Assembly (NCBI GenBank): GCA_030674185.1
Contig: JAPXFY010000026.1
Location: 54,274,918-54,338,917 of the forward strand
Length of the DNA: 64,000 nt
DNA from: Monoplex corrugatus
Lineage: Eukaryota > Mollusca > Gastropoda > Littorinimorpha > Ranellidae
Direction: 5' to 3'
Part shown: positions 35,628-47,439 of the stretch, one piece after another
How the letters are laid out: every line of letters starts with the position of its first letter
Position numbering within the stretch: position 1 is the first letter of the stretch
Made by a program: the position numbers and the translations under genes
Notes under the pieces: generated by a model
The model's input: only the letters and a program-made list of their open reading frames with translations
Databases searched by the model: none
What the model was told of the DNA's origin: nothing

Positions 35628-35744
35628 CAGTATACAGGCCTTGAGATTGTATACTGTGACAATTTTTATTAACAGACAGAAGAAAGTAGACAATGGGGTT
35701 CACAAATATTAAACCAAAACATCACTCAAATCTACCTGAAATGC
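35628..35744. repeat. 115-bp core, copy 2
   Basis: AGTATACAGGCCTTGAGATT to CTACCTGAAATGC, about 430 bp downstream of copy 1, followed by a third CT/CA tract (35745-35800). Confidence 0.85.
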
Positions 35745-35798
35745 AGTGCGCTCTCTCTCTCTCTCTTTCTCTCTGTCTCTCACACACGCACACACACA

Positions 35799-35866
35799 CA
35801 ACAGCAACAACAAAAAACAACTGCACAACAACAACAACAACAAAAACAACAAGAACAACAACAACC
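35799..35866. repeat. (CAA)n tract
   Basis: Imperfect AAC/CAA triplets. Confidence 0.8.
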
Positions 35867-35946
35867 ATCAGAGAGGATGGGTCTCCTGTAGTGATGACGA
35901 CCCCAGTGCCGCCATCTGTTGTTCCCGCAACGACCAACCCGGGCCT

Positions 35947-36400
35947 TGGATGACCTATCTCGTATAGCAGCGCTTGCGCCCAAATAAAAAGATTCGCAAA
36001 AGACTCCTCAATCAAGCATGAGAGAACAAAGGAGGTGTACATCGCATACTCCGTGCATAGAGAGGTGGAAATAGGATCCCGCAGCGACCAGACCCTTCTT
36101 GCCAAGCTTAGGTCGGGACATCACCCTTCGCTGTGGGCCTTAAAAATAGAATTGACCAAACAACGGATCCAGTGTGTCCCAAGTGCAAAGAGGAGGATCA
36201 AGACCTGGCACACTGGCTCCAGAGATGCCCAGCCACCAAGCACAGGTGGTAGCAACTGTTCAGGGAGGACAATGGGAGACTGGACTGCCTTACACGTTAC
36301 CCAAAGAAGGTGGCGACCCTGGCAAGGACAACGCTCCTCGGGGTTGCGGATTCGGGTGTGACGAGAACCACAAGCGCAACCATCACGCAAGCGCGATGTC
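35947..36400 (+). mobile_element. I-group LINE fragment, C-terminal cysteine motif
   Basis: Broken plus-strand frames include AKLRSGHHPSLW and then, one register over, TTDPVCPKCKEEDQDLAHWL followed by QRCPATKHRW. This is the CxxC...H....C zinc motif that follows the reverse transcriptase and RNase H in I-group LINEs, here at about 36160-36235. At least one frameshift and a stop (TGG TAG, 36247-36252) show it is dead. Both ends are truncated and it runs into a CAA/CA microsatellite. It is more diverged than, and probably a different family from, the element at 38908. Confidence 0.7.
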
Positions 36401-36445
36401 GCCCATCCACAATGAACCGATCGTCTCCCACACGCACACGCACAC

Positions 36446-36477
36446 ACAACAACAACAACAACAACAAACAAACACAC

Positions 36478-36546
<69 letters not shown>
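36446..36546. repeat. (CAA)n-(CA)n microsatellite
   Basis: CAACAA triplets at 36449-36470 followed by about 34 CA units, inside the last intron of the zinc-finger gene. Confidence 0.92.
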
Positions 36547-36550
<4 letters not shown>

Positions 36551-36900
36551 AGAGGATGCAGAAAGAGAAAAGTGGACCATAATTTGTTACGCCTTTTTCA
36601 TTCATGACCCTTTCCCACCCCACACAGACACAGTGATGCACCACACACAAAACTTACTGTACCAAAGGGAAGAGAGAGCTGTCAGGAGACATAATTCTTA
36701 TAATTTAGTACATGGCATTTTAACAGTGTTTAACAAAAACAATTATTATTTTGTCTAACATGTGAGGAACTTCAACAACATAATGATGCTCATGAAATCA
36801 TGATGTATGTCACATTAACAACTCCGCTAAGAGGTTGTACTCCCTTTGGAAGTGAGCATACAGTTTGAATGTTTATCATTGGATCTGTCTACTGTTTCAG

Positions 36901-38366
36901 ACAAGAACGGTGCAAGGAAAAGCATGGTGCCAGAAGGTCCAGATGTAGCCAAGGCCGACACAGACATCTATGTGAAAGGAGAAGGTAGTGAAGATGGCAG
37001 TGCAGTGTGTGTGAAAAAGGAGCCATGCGCGGAGAGTCACTTTCCTGTGATCATGGTGAAGACAGAACCAGTGGATGGCCATTTGGATCCAGCTTCTGCT
37101 CGCATCTTAGCTGACTCTTCATCTTCGTGCTCCAGCAGGACATCTGACAGACATGTTCGTTCAGATGCTGACCGTGATAGGAAGCTGGCAAAGGATGATG
37201 GCCCTTTCACCGTATGTAACACCAGTGCTGATGTAAATCAAGTCAGAACTCGTATAACAAGACAGAGCAGAAACAGAAATGTAATATGCAGTGGTGATAC
37301 ACAACAAAACAGACAGTGCATTACCCCAGTTGATATGACAAATTGTGATGTCAGCTCTGAACTCGAACAAACAAGGGATGACACCAGAAAACATAAATGT
37401 CCAGATTTGGATTCAGACACGAAAAAGGGTAAACGCAGTATAGAAAAGAAGGGAAACTCCAGGCATGGTGCTTGTGTCTGTTCTGTCTGTCGAAAGAAAT
37501 TTAAATCATCCAGCTATTTGACAGTACACATGAGGCAGCATACTGGGGAAAAGCCATATTCATGCACGGAATGTGATGCAGCTTTCACGCGTCTCGGTCA
37601 TTTGACAGTGCACCAGAGGACACATACTGGAGAAAAACCCTATTGTTGCACTATATGCAAAGCAGCATTCATAAGATCCGGCGACTTGACAGTCCACAAG
37701 AGAAAACACTTGGTCAACAAGCCCTATCCTTGCACAGAATGTCCAGCAGCGTTTACAAAATCTGGTGACTTGAAAATACACATGCGAAAACATACAGGGA
37801 TCAGACCATATACCTGCAAAGAATGTGATGCAGCTTTCTCGGCGACCAGCGGTTTGAAAATTCACATGAGGAAACACACTGGAGAAAAACCCTATCCATG
37901 CTCAGTATGTGGTGCCTCCTTCAAGACGTCGGGAAGTTTAACCGTTCATATGAGAAAGCACACAGGACAGAAGCCTTATCAGTGCACGGAATGCGATTCA
38001 GCGTTCACACAGTCTTCAGACTTAACCATACACATGAGAAAACACACGGGCGAAAAGCCTTACGCTTGCAAAGAATGTCCAGCTGCCTTCAAAATGTCTA
38101 GTCACCTGAAAGCCCACATGAGGAAGCACACAGGAGAAAGCTCCTACACTTGCACAAAATGTGAGATGCCATATTCTGAGGCCTGCAATCTGAAAGGTCA
38201 TTTGAGGAAAGACCCGACTGAAAAGCCATATTGCTGCACAAAATGTAAAACAGCTTTTACTTTGACTGGTAACCTGGAGTTACATGCTGCAGAACCTGAT
38301 GGACTGAAAACCTACTTCTGTCGGCAGTGTGACACAGCATTCACGATAATGATGCAGTGTATTTGA
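36901..38366 (+). CDS. C2H2 zinc-finger protein, terminal exon
   Basis: A clear 3' splice site (CTGTCTACTGTTTCAG, ending 36900) opens the exon. Its first two bases complete a GAC codon begun in exon B, and 487 codons follow to a TGA at 38364. Residues 1-190 are acidic and Ser-rich with SUMO-type sites (VKKEP, VKTEP) and basic patches (KKGKRSIEKK). From about residue 194 come tandem C2H2 fingers with TGEKPY-type linkers: eight intact, then two degenerate (finger 9 ends in D where His is expected, finger 10 lacks the last His), then a partial eleventh cut by the stop. The protein is presumably a nuclear DNA-binding transcription regulator. Target and fold of the N-terminus are unknown, and no KRAB, BTB or ZAD domain is visible in this exon. 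Translation could also start at the ATG at 36922 within the exon. Confidence 0.85.
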
Positions 38367-38465
38367 TGTGAGGTTTAACTTAAAAGCAGCAGTAGCAGCA
38401 GCAATGATAACTCTGTAGAAAAAGAAACCATGAGCACACATGCAAACACATATGCAATCCCTTTT

Positions 38466-38467
<2 letters not shown>

Positions 38468-38535
<68 letters not shown>

Positions 38536-38598
38536 CACTCACACACTCACACACACACAAACAAACACATACACACATACACATGTGCACACAATCAC

Positions 38599-38659
<61 letters not shown>

Positions 38660-38713
38660 ACTCACACACACACAAACAAACACATACACACATACACATG
38701 TGCACACAATCAC

Positions 38714-38759
<46 letters not shown>

Positions 38760-38876
38760 AACACATACACACATACACATGTGCACACAATCACAACACA
38801 CACACACACACACACACACACCACACACACACACACAAACAAACACATACACACATACACATGTGCACACAATCAC

Positions 38877-38907
<31 letters not shown>
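38468..38907. repeat. (CA)n array with four copies of a 50-bp core
   Basis: A core starting AAACAAACACATACACACAT and containing CATGTGCACACAATCACAAC occurs at about 38559, 38674, 38755 and 38837, separated by pure CA runs of varying length. It lies in the 3' flank of the zinc-finger gene and abuts the 5' end of a LINE. Confidence 0.88.
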
Positions 38908-38910
<3 letters not shown>

Positions 38911-40814
38911 TCCATTCCAAAAAGGAAAAATGTAAACAAAGGTATTCATGTTGGAAATAGTTGGTGGAATCAATTATGTGAAGAAGCAAAGAATGAAAAA
39001 AAGAAAATGTATAAACTCTATTTAAAATCTAAATCTCCAGAAGACCATTACAATATGAAAATGGCTAAGATTCACTCAAACAAAGTTATAGCCCAAGCCA
39101 AAGAGCGCTGTTGGTCAGATTTTTGCTCTGAACAAATTTCCGGGCCTAAAGATCTTCCTAAAATTTGGAATAAGGTCAAACAAATGAAAAATGGTTTTAA
39201 TTTACCACAGTTTCCTATTAAGATTAAAGATAAAGACTTTCCTTCGTCATCTGAGAAAGCTGAAGAAGTTGTACAGTTCTTTTCAAGAACAAGTAATTCC
39301 AGTAGCTTGTCTACTCCATTAAGGGAGGAAAGACGGAAAATTGAAGAGTCCGTCACATACTCAGATCCTGCCCCTGATAGTCACATCTACATAAATTCAA
39401 AAATTACATTAAAAGAACTTAAAGATGCCCTTCTCTCGTTGAACAAAAAATCAGCTGTAGGACTGGATGGCGTTTCATATACCCTTTTAAATCATTTACC
39501 AGAGAAATGGATTGAATACTTACACAATATCATACTAAAATGCTGGGAAAGTGGTAGCTTACCTGACATTTGGAAGACTTCGATTGTGTTACCAATACCA
39601 AAACCGAATAAACCCTTTCAGATCCAGGTAGTTACAGACCTATCTCGCTTACATCCTATGTTTCAAAACTAATGGAAAAAATTATAGTGAATAGACTGAG
39701 TTACTTTTGTGAGAAAAATAATATAATACCTATCAATCAATCTGGGTTTCGAAAAGGTAGATCAACATCAGACCATTTAGTTAAGTTAACAACTCAAATA
39801 AAAAATCAGTTTGCTAAAAGGAAAAATGTCTTAGCTACCTTCTTTGATCTTAAAAAAGCATACGATCAAGTCTGGCATGCGAGACTTTTGTTGAAATTTA
39901 AACATATTGGTCTCAACGGTAATCTTTATAATTTTATCAAAACATTTATAACTGACCGAAGTATAGTCGCTAAAATAGGTAATACATACTCTGAAAAACG
40001 ATCTGTAAACATGGGAATTCCTCAGGGTTCCGTAATATCTCCTCTATTATTTAATATTTTGATCTATGACCTACCAACTCAAGTCTCAAACAATGTAAAC
40101 GTTGCTCAGTGCGCTGATGATATAGCGATCTGGATGAACGTTTCATTAAAAAGGAAGACTTCCTTGAGAGAAATAAAATACATTAAAAAGGTCTATCAAC
40201 ATGAAATTAATAATATTTCCACTTACTTGACCGTTAACGATCTGGAAATATCCAATGAAAAAACACACATGATGCTTTTTAATAATGGTCTCAGTCCAAA
40301 AGAAGTACCATTGTTTAAAATTGGTGATGAGGAACTGAAATATACCACTCACATGAAATTTCTGGGAGTACAATTGACTTCTAGTTTACAGTGGAAAGAA
40401 CATATTGATGCCTTGTTATGTAAAACTATGAAAAGCTATAATTTAATAAGAATTATTAGTAAACAGTCCTGGGGACAGGACACTAAAACGTTGTTACATC
40501 TTGTCACAGCTTTAGCCAGATCTAAGTTGGCTTATGGTCAAGAGGTCTATTTTTCAGCTCCAAAATGCTATTTGAAAAAACTTCAAAGCTTAGATAGTAA
40601 AGCTATTAAATGTGCTCTTGGGGTACCGGTGTATACAAAAACACAAGAAGTATATAAAACAGCCGGCATCCTTCCCTTGGAAGATTGGAGGAAGTTATCA
40701 ACTGCTAAATATATAGTTAGAGCAAATGCAGTAGCTAATTATATGAACGCACATTTTCCCCAAGAGAGCAAGAACAATAAAGTCACAAGAAACAATATCC
40801 ACTTACACAAATGA
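38908..40814 (+). pseudogene. LINE ORF2, reverse transcriptase part
   Basis: The first frame runs to about 39620 (WWNQLCEEAKNEKKKMYKLY, then KSAVGLDGVSYTLL and WKTSIVLPIPKPNKP). A one-base shift near 39622 moves the text to the frame with DPGSYRPISLTSYVSKLMEK. RT motifs follow in order: QSGFRKGRSTSDH, FDLKKAYDQVWH, NMGIPQGSVISPLLF and the catalytic QCADDIAIW (ADD at 40113-40121). A second shift near 40800 moves the reading to the RNase H frame. Catalytic residues are intact despite the shifts. Confidence 0.88.
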
Positions 40815-41766
40815 GCTCTTCAAACTTTCTCACGTATTACCTAACAAAGTTTCACATAAAATGATATGTTGTCCTCTACCCCCCTGGGAACTGTCCAATG
40901 CTATTTTTGATATCAACTACACTGATACTGACCTGACAAAAGATATTAATCCACACTTGTTAGCAATTGATGTTCTGTCACATCTACACAAAAAATATTC
41001 ACATTACTTAAAAATCTTTACAGATGGCTCTGTTCTAGATGATGGTAAAGCAGGCGCTGGCTTTCTAATTCCTAAATTTAAAGTAGAAAAGGCTTACTCT
41101 TTAGGACAGGGACATTCAATCTTCACTTCTGAATTAGTTGCCATCCTAATGGCACTGAAATATATAAAAGATCTACCCATAACTTTGTTTAGTATCCTAT
41201 TATGTGTAGATTCGAAATCTGCATTACAATCCTTAAAATGTTGCGAACATAAAGTAAATAGTTCGTTAATATTTGAGATAAAATTTCTAATTCATTGTTT
41301 AATAACAAATAATACACAGGTTACTTTTTGTTGGATCCCATCACACTGTGATATCCTTTTTAACAATCGGGTCGACAGAATAGCAAAAAATGCAGCAATG
41401 AATAGGGCTGACAGTACTAAACTTGATTTACCACTCTCTGAACATGAAATGAATGCTATATTAGAAAACAAAGTAAAAGCGCAATGTGACCTCCACCCCT
41501 TCTCGGTAAATTACCAGGGTTTTACAAGACAAGAGATAACTTTAGCTTACAGATTAACTCTCAATTCACTTCGAACTAAATTTAGTAAAACCATCAAATG
41601 TATCTGTGGTGATTTTATAACAGTTGATCACCTTTTGTGTTGTCAGCGAATGCGACCTTATTTCCCTGCGTCATTTACAAACTTAAAACAGAAACATACT
41701 GATTTCATTCTGTATTTACACATTGCTAGACGTTTACTGCACAGTCCTGTAGGTCGTTTCCTTTGA
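40815..41766 (+). pseudogene. LINE ORF2, RNase H and cysteine motif
   Basis: Continuation of the same polyprotein after a frameshift at about 40800. The RNase H motifs FTDGSVLDDGKAGAGF, FTSELVAILMALKYI, CVDSKSALQSL and CWIPSHCDILFNNRVDR are all present, giving the D-E-D-D set. It ends with CICGDFITVDHLLCC (C-x-C...H....C) and a TGA at 41764. RNase H would remove RNA from the cDNA hybrid during retrotransposition. Confidence 0.88.
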
Positions 41767-42072
41767 TTCAGCCCAACTGTTTTATACCTGTAACTCCCAC
41801 ACAGCCCCGAGAAATCTGATGAAGCCTGACTGATATAATGTTCTGATTGTTTTTCTTTTGTTCGTTAATTTGTTTGATGTTACATTAATTGTTACCTTAA
41901 TTGATACAATGCCTTCATGATTACATAGATTCATTCATTCCTTACGCCCCCTTTTTTTTTTCTTTTTTTTTCCCCCCCCGTATAAAAGCACATATGTGAA
42001 TAGACGTTAAAAGAAATAACGAACGAACGAACACACACACACACACACACACACTAAGTTGTAGGTGTGTTA

Positions 42073-42300
42073 TCACTGGTCGCCATAGCGAAGAGGTTAA
42101 CGTAGCAGATAAACCATGATGGAGAAGTTGTCGGTTCCAATGCCGTCTGTCCATCAATCTTGTCTGCTCCAGTTGGCTTCTACACCGACTTGAACGTGCT
42201 TTAACCTTGTTGGGAAGGCAGGAATGACACAGTCAAGACTCATCCACTTCACAGAGGCGTTGTTGACGGTGTTACTCAAATTTCCTAAACAACACTACAG
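42073..42300 (+). mobile_element. Decayed tRNA-derived SINE
   Basis: The head TCGCCATAGCGAAGAGGTTAAC and a mutated B box (GTCGGTTCCAATGCC) precede the family's central words, TTGGGAAGGCAGGAATGACAC and GACTCATCCACTTCACAGAG. It is the most diverged of four copies in the window. Confidence 0.7.
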
Positions 42301-42469
42301 TATCGTTTGTAAATACACAAAAGTAACAATTTGGTTTTAAGACAAAGCATTTGTCTGCTTTCTTTCAAAAAGCAACTCAGAACACATCTCTTTCAGAAAT
42401 ATTCAATCTTCAAAGTTCATGAAATAATGCTTGTGGTTCTTCTAGGTCCAATCGCATTGCAGCTTGATA

Positions 42470-42735
42470 AGTGTGTATATGTATGTATGTATATGTGAGA
42501 GAGAGAGAAGTGTACGTATGTATGTATGTTTGTATGCATGTATGTATGTATGTATATATATATATGTGTGTTTGTGCATGCATGTGTGTTTGTGCATGCA
42601 CGTGTGTTTGTGCATGCGTGTGTGTGTGTGTTTTTGTGAATATGTGTGCGTGCAGGGTACATGTGTTTATGCATACATTGTGTATACATGTATGTGCGTG
42701 CTTATAATGTGTGTGTGTGTATATTCATGTGTGCA
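42470..42735. repeat. (GTAT)n, (TA)n and GTGTTTGTGCATGCA repeats
   Basis: A mixed microsatellite; an 18-bp unit GTGTGTTTGTGCATGC(A/G)(T/C) recurs three times at 42566-42620. Confidence 0.85.
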
Positions 42736-42837
42736 TTTGTACATGTACAAACCCCCAATGGTAAATGAATAAAACATTTTTGTCATTATTTTTGATGAAC
42801 TATGTCTATGTGGCATTGATGCATTGGTGTATGTCTC

Positions 42838-43804
42838 TGACTGTGTGTGTACTACACAAATGTATTGACATGGCAACCCTGACTGTGTGTGTACTGCACA
42901 AATGTATTGACATGGCAACCCTGACTGTGTGTGTACTGCACAAATGTATTGACATGGCAACCCTGACTGTGTGTGTACTGCACAAATGTATTGACATGGC
43001 AACCCTGACTGTGTGTGTACTGCACAAATGTATTGACATGGCAACCCTGACTGTGTGTATACTGCACAAATGTATTGACATGGCAACCCTGACTGTGTGT
43101 GTACTGCACAAATGTATTGACATGGCAACCCTGACTGTGTGTGTACTACACAAATGTATTGACATGGCAACCCTGACTGTGTGTGTACTGCACAAATGTA
43201 TTGACATGGCAACCCTGACTGTGTGTGTACTGCACAAATGTATTGACATGGCAACCCTGACTGTGTGTGTACTACACAAATGTATTGACATGGCAACCCT
43301 GACTGTGTGTGTACTACACAAATGTATTGACATGGCAACCCTGACTGTGTGTGTACTGCACAAATGTATTGACATGGCAACCCTGACTGTGTGTGTACTG
43401 CACAAATGTATTGACATGGCAACCCTGACTGTGTGTGTACTACACAAATGTATTGACATGGCAACCCTGACTGTGTGTGTACTACACAAATGTATTGACA
43501 TGGCAACCCTGACTGTGTGTGTACTGCACAAATGTATTGACATGGCAACCCTGACTGTGTGTGTACTGCACAAATGTATTGACATGGCAACCCTGACTGT
43601 GTGTGTACTACACAAATGTATTGACATGGCAACCCTGACTGTGTGTGTACTACACAAATGTATTGACATGGCAACCCTGACTGTGTGTGTACTACACAAA
43701 TGTATTGACATGGCAACCCTGACTGTGTGTGTACTGCACAAATGTATTGACATGGCAACCCTGACTGTGTGTATACTGCACAAATGTATTGACATGGCAA
43801 CCCT
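42838..43804. repeat. 42-bp array, 23 copies
   Basis: The unit holds ACTGTGTGTGTACTGCACAA and ATGTATTGACATGGCAACC. The 42-bp period is strict and units differ mostly by G/A in TACTGCACA versus TACTACACA. Since 42 is a multiple of three, long frames are open on both strands (TVCVLHKCIDMATL forward). A single diverged unit with similar flanks lies at 48455-48550, so this looks like a tandemly expanded segment inside a dispersed element. Confidence 0.95.
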
Positions 43805-43872
43805 CCCGGATGTTATAGTTGTTGTTGTAAAGTGCAGTGAGCATCTTTGACATGGACTGTTTGGGGTAAATA

Positions 43873-43925
43873 ATCGGAAATGTTAGTCTTCTTCTTCTTC
43901 TTCTTCTTCTTCTTCTTCTTCTTCT
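43873..43925. repeat. (CTT)n tract
   Basis: About 16 TTC triplets followed by GATGATGATGA. Confidence 0.92.
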
Positions 43926-44590
43926 GATGATGATGACATTGTGAAAAATTGTTCCTGCTGATGCAGCAGGGAAGGTAGGGTAAAGGTTGCCTCATAACCT
44001 GACACCTTGCCATATTATACAGGGAGTGAGGGTGAGAGACTTTCACTACCCTTGGGTCAGGTGGGTCACTTGCTTTGAAGGATGGAGGGGGTATCTTCCA
44101 CTCCTCTCCGCGTGCTTCTGTACTTTCCCAAATCCTGAAAAGGTTCAAGGGCTCATTCACAGCTGGAAAAACTGCAGGCAGCACTTACAGTTTCCAGTTC
44201 CTCGGGTCAAATTCATAACCTTAGTAACATGTGGAAGCGCTTTGGAGGATGGGCTCTGAACATATTTTTACTGTGCTAACCATGCCTTAAAGGAAGATGT
44301 AACAGCTAGAACAAACAAATAAGAATAAATCAAAAGAAATGAATAGATGATCAAACAAAAAGTTTTAAAGTGCAAGTGAGAACTGCTGCGTAATCTTTTC
44401 TTTCATTTGCGAAGTAAAGATGTTAGAAAGGGTTATAGAATTGCCCTTGTCTGAAGTGTATGTCTTGGCATTAATGAAAGTATTACTTTACAATAAAACG
44501 TGTTTTGATTACGCATACTATATATTGACTCTCGGGTTCAGAATGTCCTAGAATTAACTGCTTGAAAGTATGTAGGCCTACAGTTGACTG
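43926..44590. other. No gene recognised
   Basis: Possibly an unrecognised dispersed repeat; frames of 90-120 codons on both strands lack any domain. Confidence 0.45.
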
Positions 44591-44624
44591 TTTTTCTGTA
44601 TAATGTTCCATTTCCGTTTTTGTC

Positions 44625-44985
<361 letters not shown>

Positions 44986-44989
44986 TCAT

Positions 44990-45570
44990 CCACTTTGAAG
45001 CTGCACAGTTCCAGCGTTAATACGGTTTAGATACAGACTTCCCATAGTGAATGCTGAATTTTGTTTGAAGTCAAACAAGGTAGGCCTATATTTTTCAGTA
45101 TTAAACCCATACTTCTCAAACAGTTTATTCCTTTTTTGTTGTTGTTGTTGTATGAATTGACGGAAAACGTGTTTGTCTGTTGAAACTTCACATCTATGCA
45201 TTTGCATGGATGCAGGATGAATTGTGCATTAGCACCATATCAACTGTCAGCATGATTATTATTTCATTATTTTAATACATTTCAGCTTCCAGGCAATGAT
45301 ATTGGTCCGGTAAACCTGTTCTTGCTTGCAGAAATTTTGCTGTGTCTAAAATCTTATTAGTGTACCAAAAATTGAGTACTTTTGCTGTTTAAAAATTGAA
45401 ATTATGGTAGGGCCTATTTATGTAAACATTTATTTTTCCCCATGACAGAAAGGAGTATGATTATACCATGAAATATCAACAACAGATAATACACTTCCAA
45501 AATCTTGTTCTGATGGTCAGAAAATTTGGAAATATGAATATTCATAAAGTACAAGAAGTTAAACTGAAAT
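44990..45570. other. No gene recognised
   Basis: AT-rich DNA between a microsatellite and an RTE fragment. Nothing else seen. Confidence 0.5.
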
Positions 45571-45571
45571 G

Positions 45572-45650
45572 GTATCTCAAATTTCTCCATTGTTCCCCAC
45601 TGTCACCAATGTCCTCAAGAGCACTGAATTTGTTTTGAACATATATACGC
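45572..45650 (-). mobile_element. RTE-like LINE fragment, left part of an interrupted copy
   Basis: CCATTGTTCCCCACTGTCAC and AGAGCACTGAATTTGTTTTG match 54594-54650 of the larger RTE element (same minus orientation). The match stops where the L2-like LINE begins and resumes after it, at about 47603. Confidence 0.75.
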
Positions 45651-47401
45651 ACTAGATTTTGCACGAATTGATTCATCTTGATTCCACGACGAACACTCAT
45701 GCAACATTTCCTGAACCCCCTTTCTCTGGAATCCCCCTTACTTCCTTCCAACCCGTTTCTGAGGACTTTGTTAAGAAAATCATCATGAAATCCGGCATTA
45801 AAACCTGTGAACTTGACCCATTGCCAGTTTCTTTCCTCACCCATTGTCTTGATACTCTTCTTCCTCACATCACCAACATCATCAACCATTCCCTCTCAAC
45901 TGGCTCCTTTCCTTCTTCTTTCAAGTCAGCAATTGTTAGACCTCTTCTAAAAAAGACGACTCTTGACCCTGAGAATTTGAAAAACTATAGACCTGTGTCA
46001 AATCTTCCATTTCTTTCCAAGGTCTTAGAGAAAGTTGTTCTCAACCAGCTGTTAAACCACCTTCATTCCAATAACCTTGTCTATCCCCTTCAGTCTGCTT
46101 ACCGTTCTGCACATAGCACCGAGACTGCTTTTCTCAAAATCTGCAACGACTTACTGACTACTCTTGACTCTAACAATGTATCACTTTTGACTCTCTTGGA
46201 CCTATCTGCTGCCTTTGACACTATTGACCACTCTATCCTTCTCTCCCGTCTGCATCACTCTTTTGGGCTCCATGATACTGTTTTGAATTGGTTTCATTCT
46301 TACATCACCGATCGTCTGCAAGTAGTTTCTGTCAATGGTCTTTCTTCTAATGCTTCCTGTCTGACCTATGGAGTGCCACAGGGATCTGTTCTGGGCCCCC
46401 TACTTTTCATTCTCTACACCTATCCTGTCTCCTCTATTGTCCAAGAACACCTACTTCAGCATCATTCTTTCTCGGATGACAATCAGCTGTATGTCTCTGG
46501 GCCTCTCCCTGACCTTCCCCTCATGATCCAAAACACCCAATCTTGTGTAGCCGACCTGAAGGATTGGATGACTGAAAACAAACTGAAATTGAATGAAGAG
46601 AAATCCGAATTGATCTTGATCACCCCACCCAAACTCCAAAATCACCCCTCTCTTCCAACCTCCATCACACTTGTTGACTCGTCTATCACTCTCTCCTATT
46701 CTGCCCGTAACCTTGGTGTAACTCTTGACCAAACCCTGTCCTTCCATCTGCATGTTAGCAACGTTTGTCGGACTTGTTTTCTTGAACTCCGCCGAATTGC
46801 TTCTATCCGCCATCTCCTCTCAGAAGACACGACAAAGACTCTTGTCTGTGCACTTGTTCTATCTCGTCTTGATTACTGTAATGCTCTTTTGTCTGGTTCC
46901 CCCTCTCACCTCATTAACAAACTTCAGAAAGTTCAAAATCATGCTGCCCGTCTCATCTTCCGCTCTTCAAAATTTAACCATGTTACGCCATTGCTCTGTT
47001 CTCTTCACTGGCTCCCGGTTCAGCAAAGAATATCCTACAAGATTGCCTGTCTCTGCTTCAAATCTATTGAGTCTTCCTGTCCTGAGTATCTCGCCCATCT
47101 GTTACATCTCTACACGCCATCTCGAGCTTTGCGGTCCTCATCCGACACCCGTCTCTATAGTATCCCCATAGTCCGCACTAAAAGGTTGGGGCAGCGTTCT
47201 TTTTCCTATCAAGCTCCAACTATCTGGAATCAGCTACCTCGCTCACTCAGATACTCACCCTCTCTGTCCACATTCAAACGCTCCCTTAAAACTCATCTGT
47301 TTCCCAAATAACTGGTAATTTCTGCCCCCCTCCCCCCATGTAACGTAATGTTGGCTTTATAATGTCTTAGTGTCAATGTGTCATTGCATTTGCATGTCGT
47401 G

Positions 47402-47439
<38 letters not shown>

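Larger units (their letters stand above)
38908..42035 (+). mobile_element. I-group LINE, 5'-truncated
   Basis: Begins next to the CA array inside the region between endonuclease and RT (no endonuclease is present). It continues through RT, RNase H and a C-terminal cysteine motif, and ends in a 3' UTR with a poly-T/C stretch (41950-41980) and a (GAAC)n tail (42016-42032). The sequence CATATGTGAATAGACGTTAA near the tail recurs in diverged form at 57560-57580, marking the family's 3' end. An RNase H after the RT is typical of the I/R1-like and Nimb-like groups; the exact clade would need a tree. Two frameshifts make it non-autonomous. Confidence 0.88.

Noticed and set aside
42667..43850. Frames of 330-377 codons across the 42-bp array as repeat proteins
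   Set aside because: Open on both strands solely because the period is 42; no signal peptide or independent coding evidence.
45542..46813. Minus-strand frames at 45542-45889 and 46451-46813
   Set aside because: They are antisense to the L2-like reverse transcriptase or to the RTE fragment and carry no motif.
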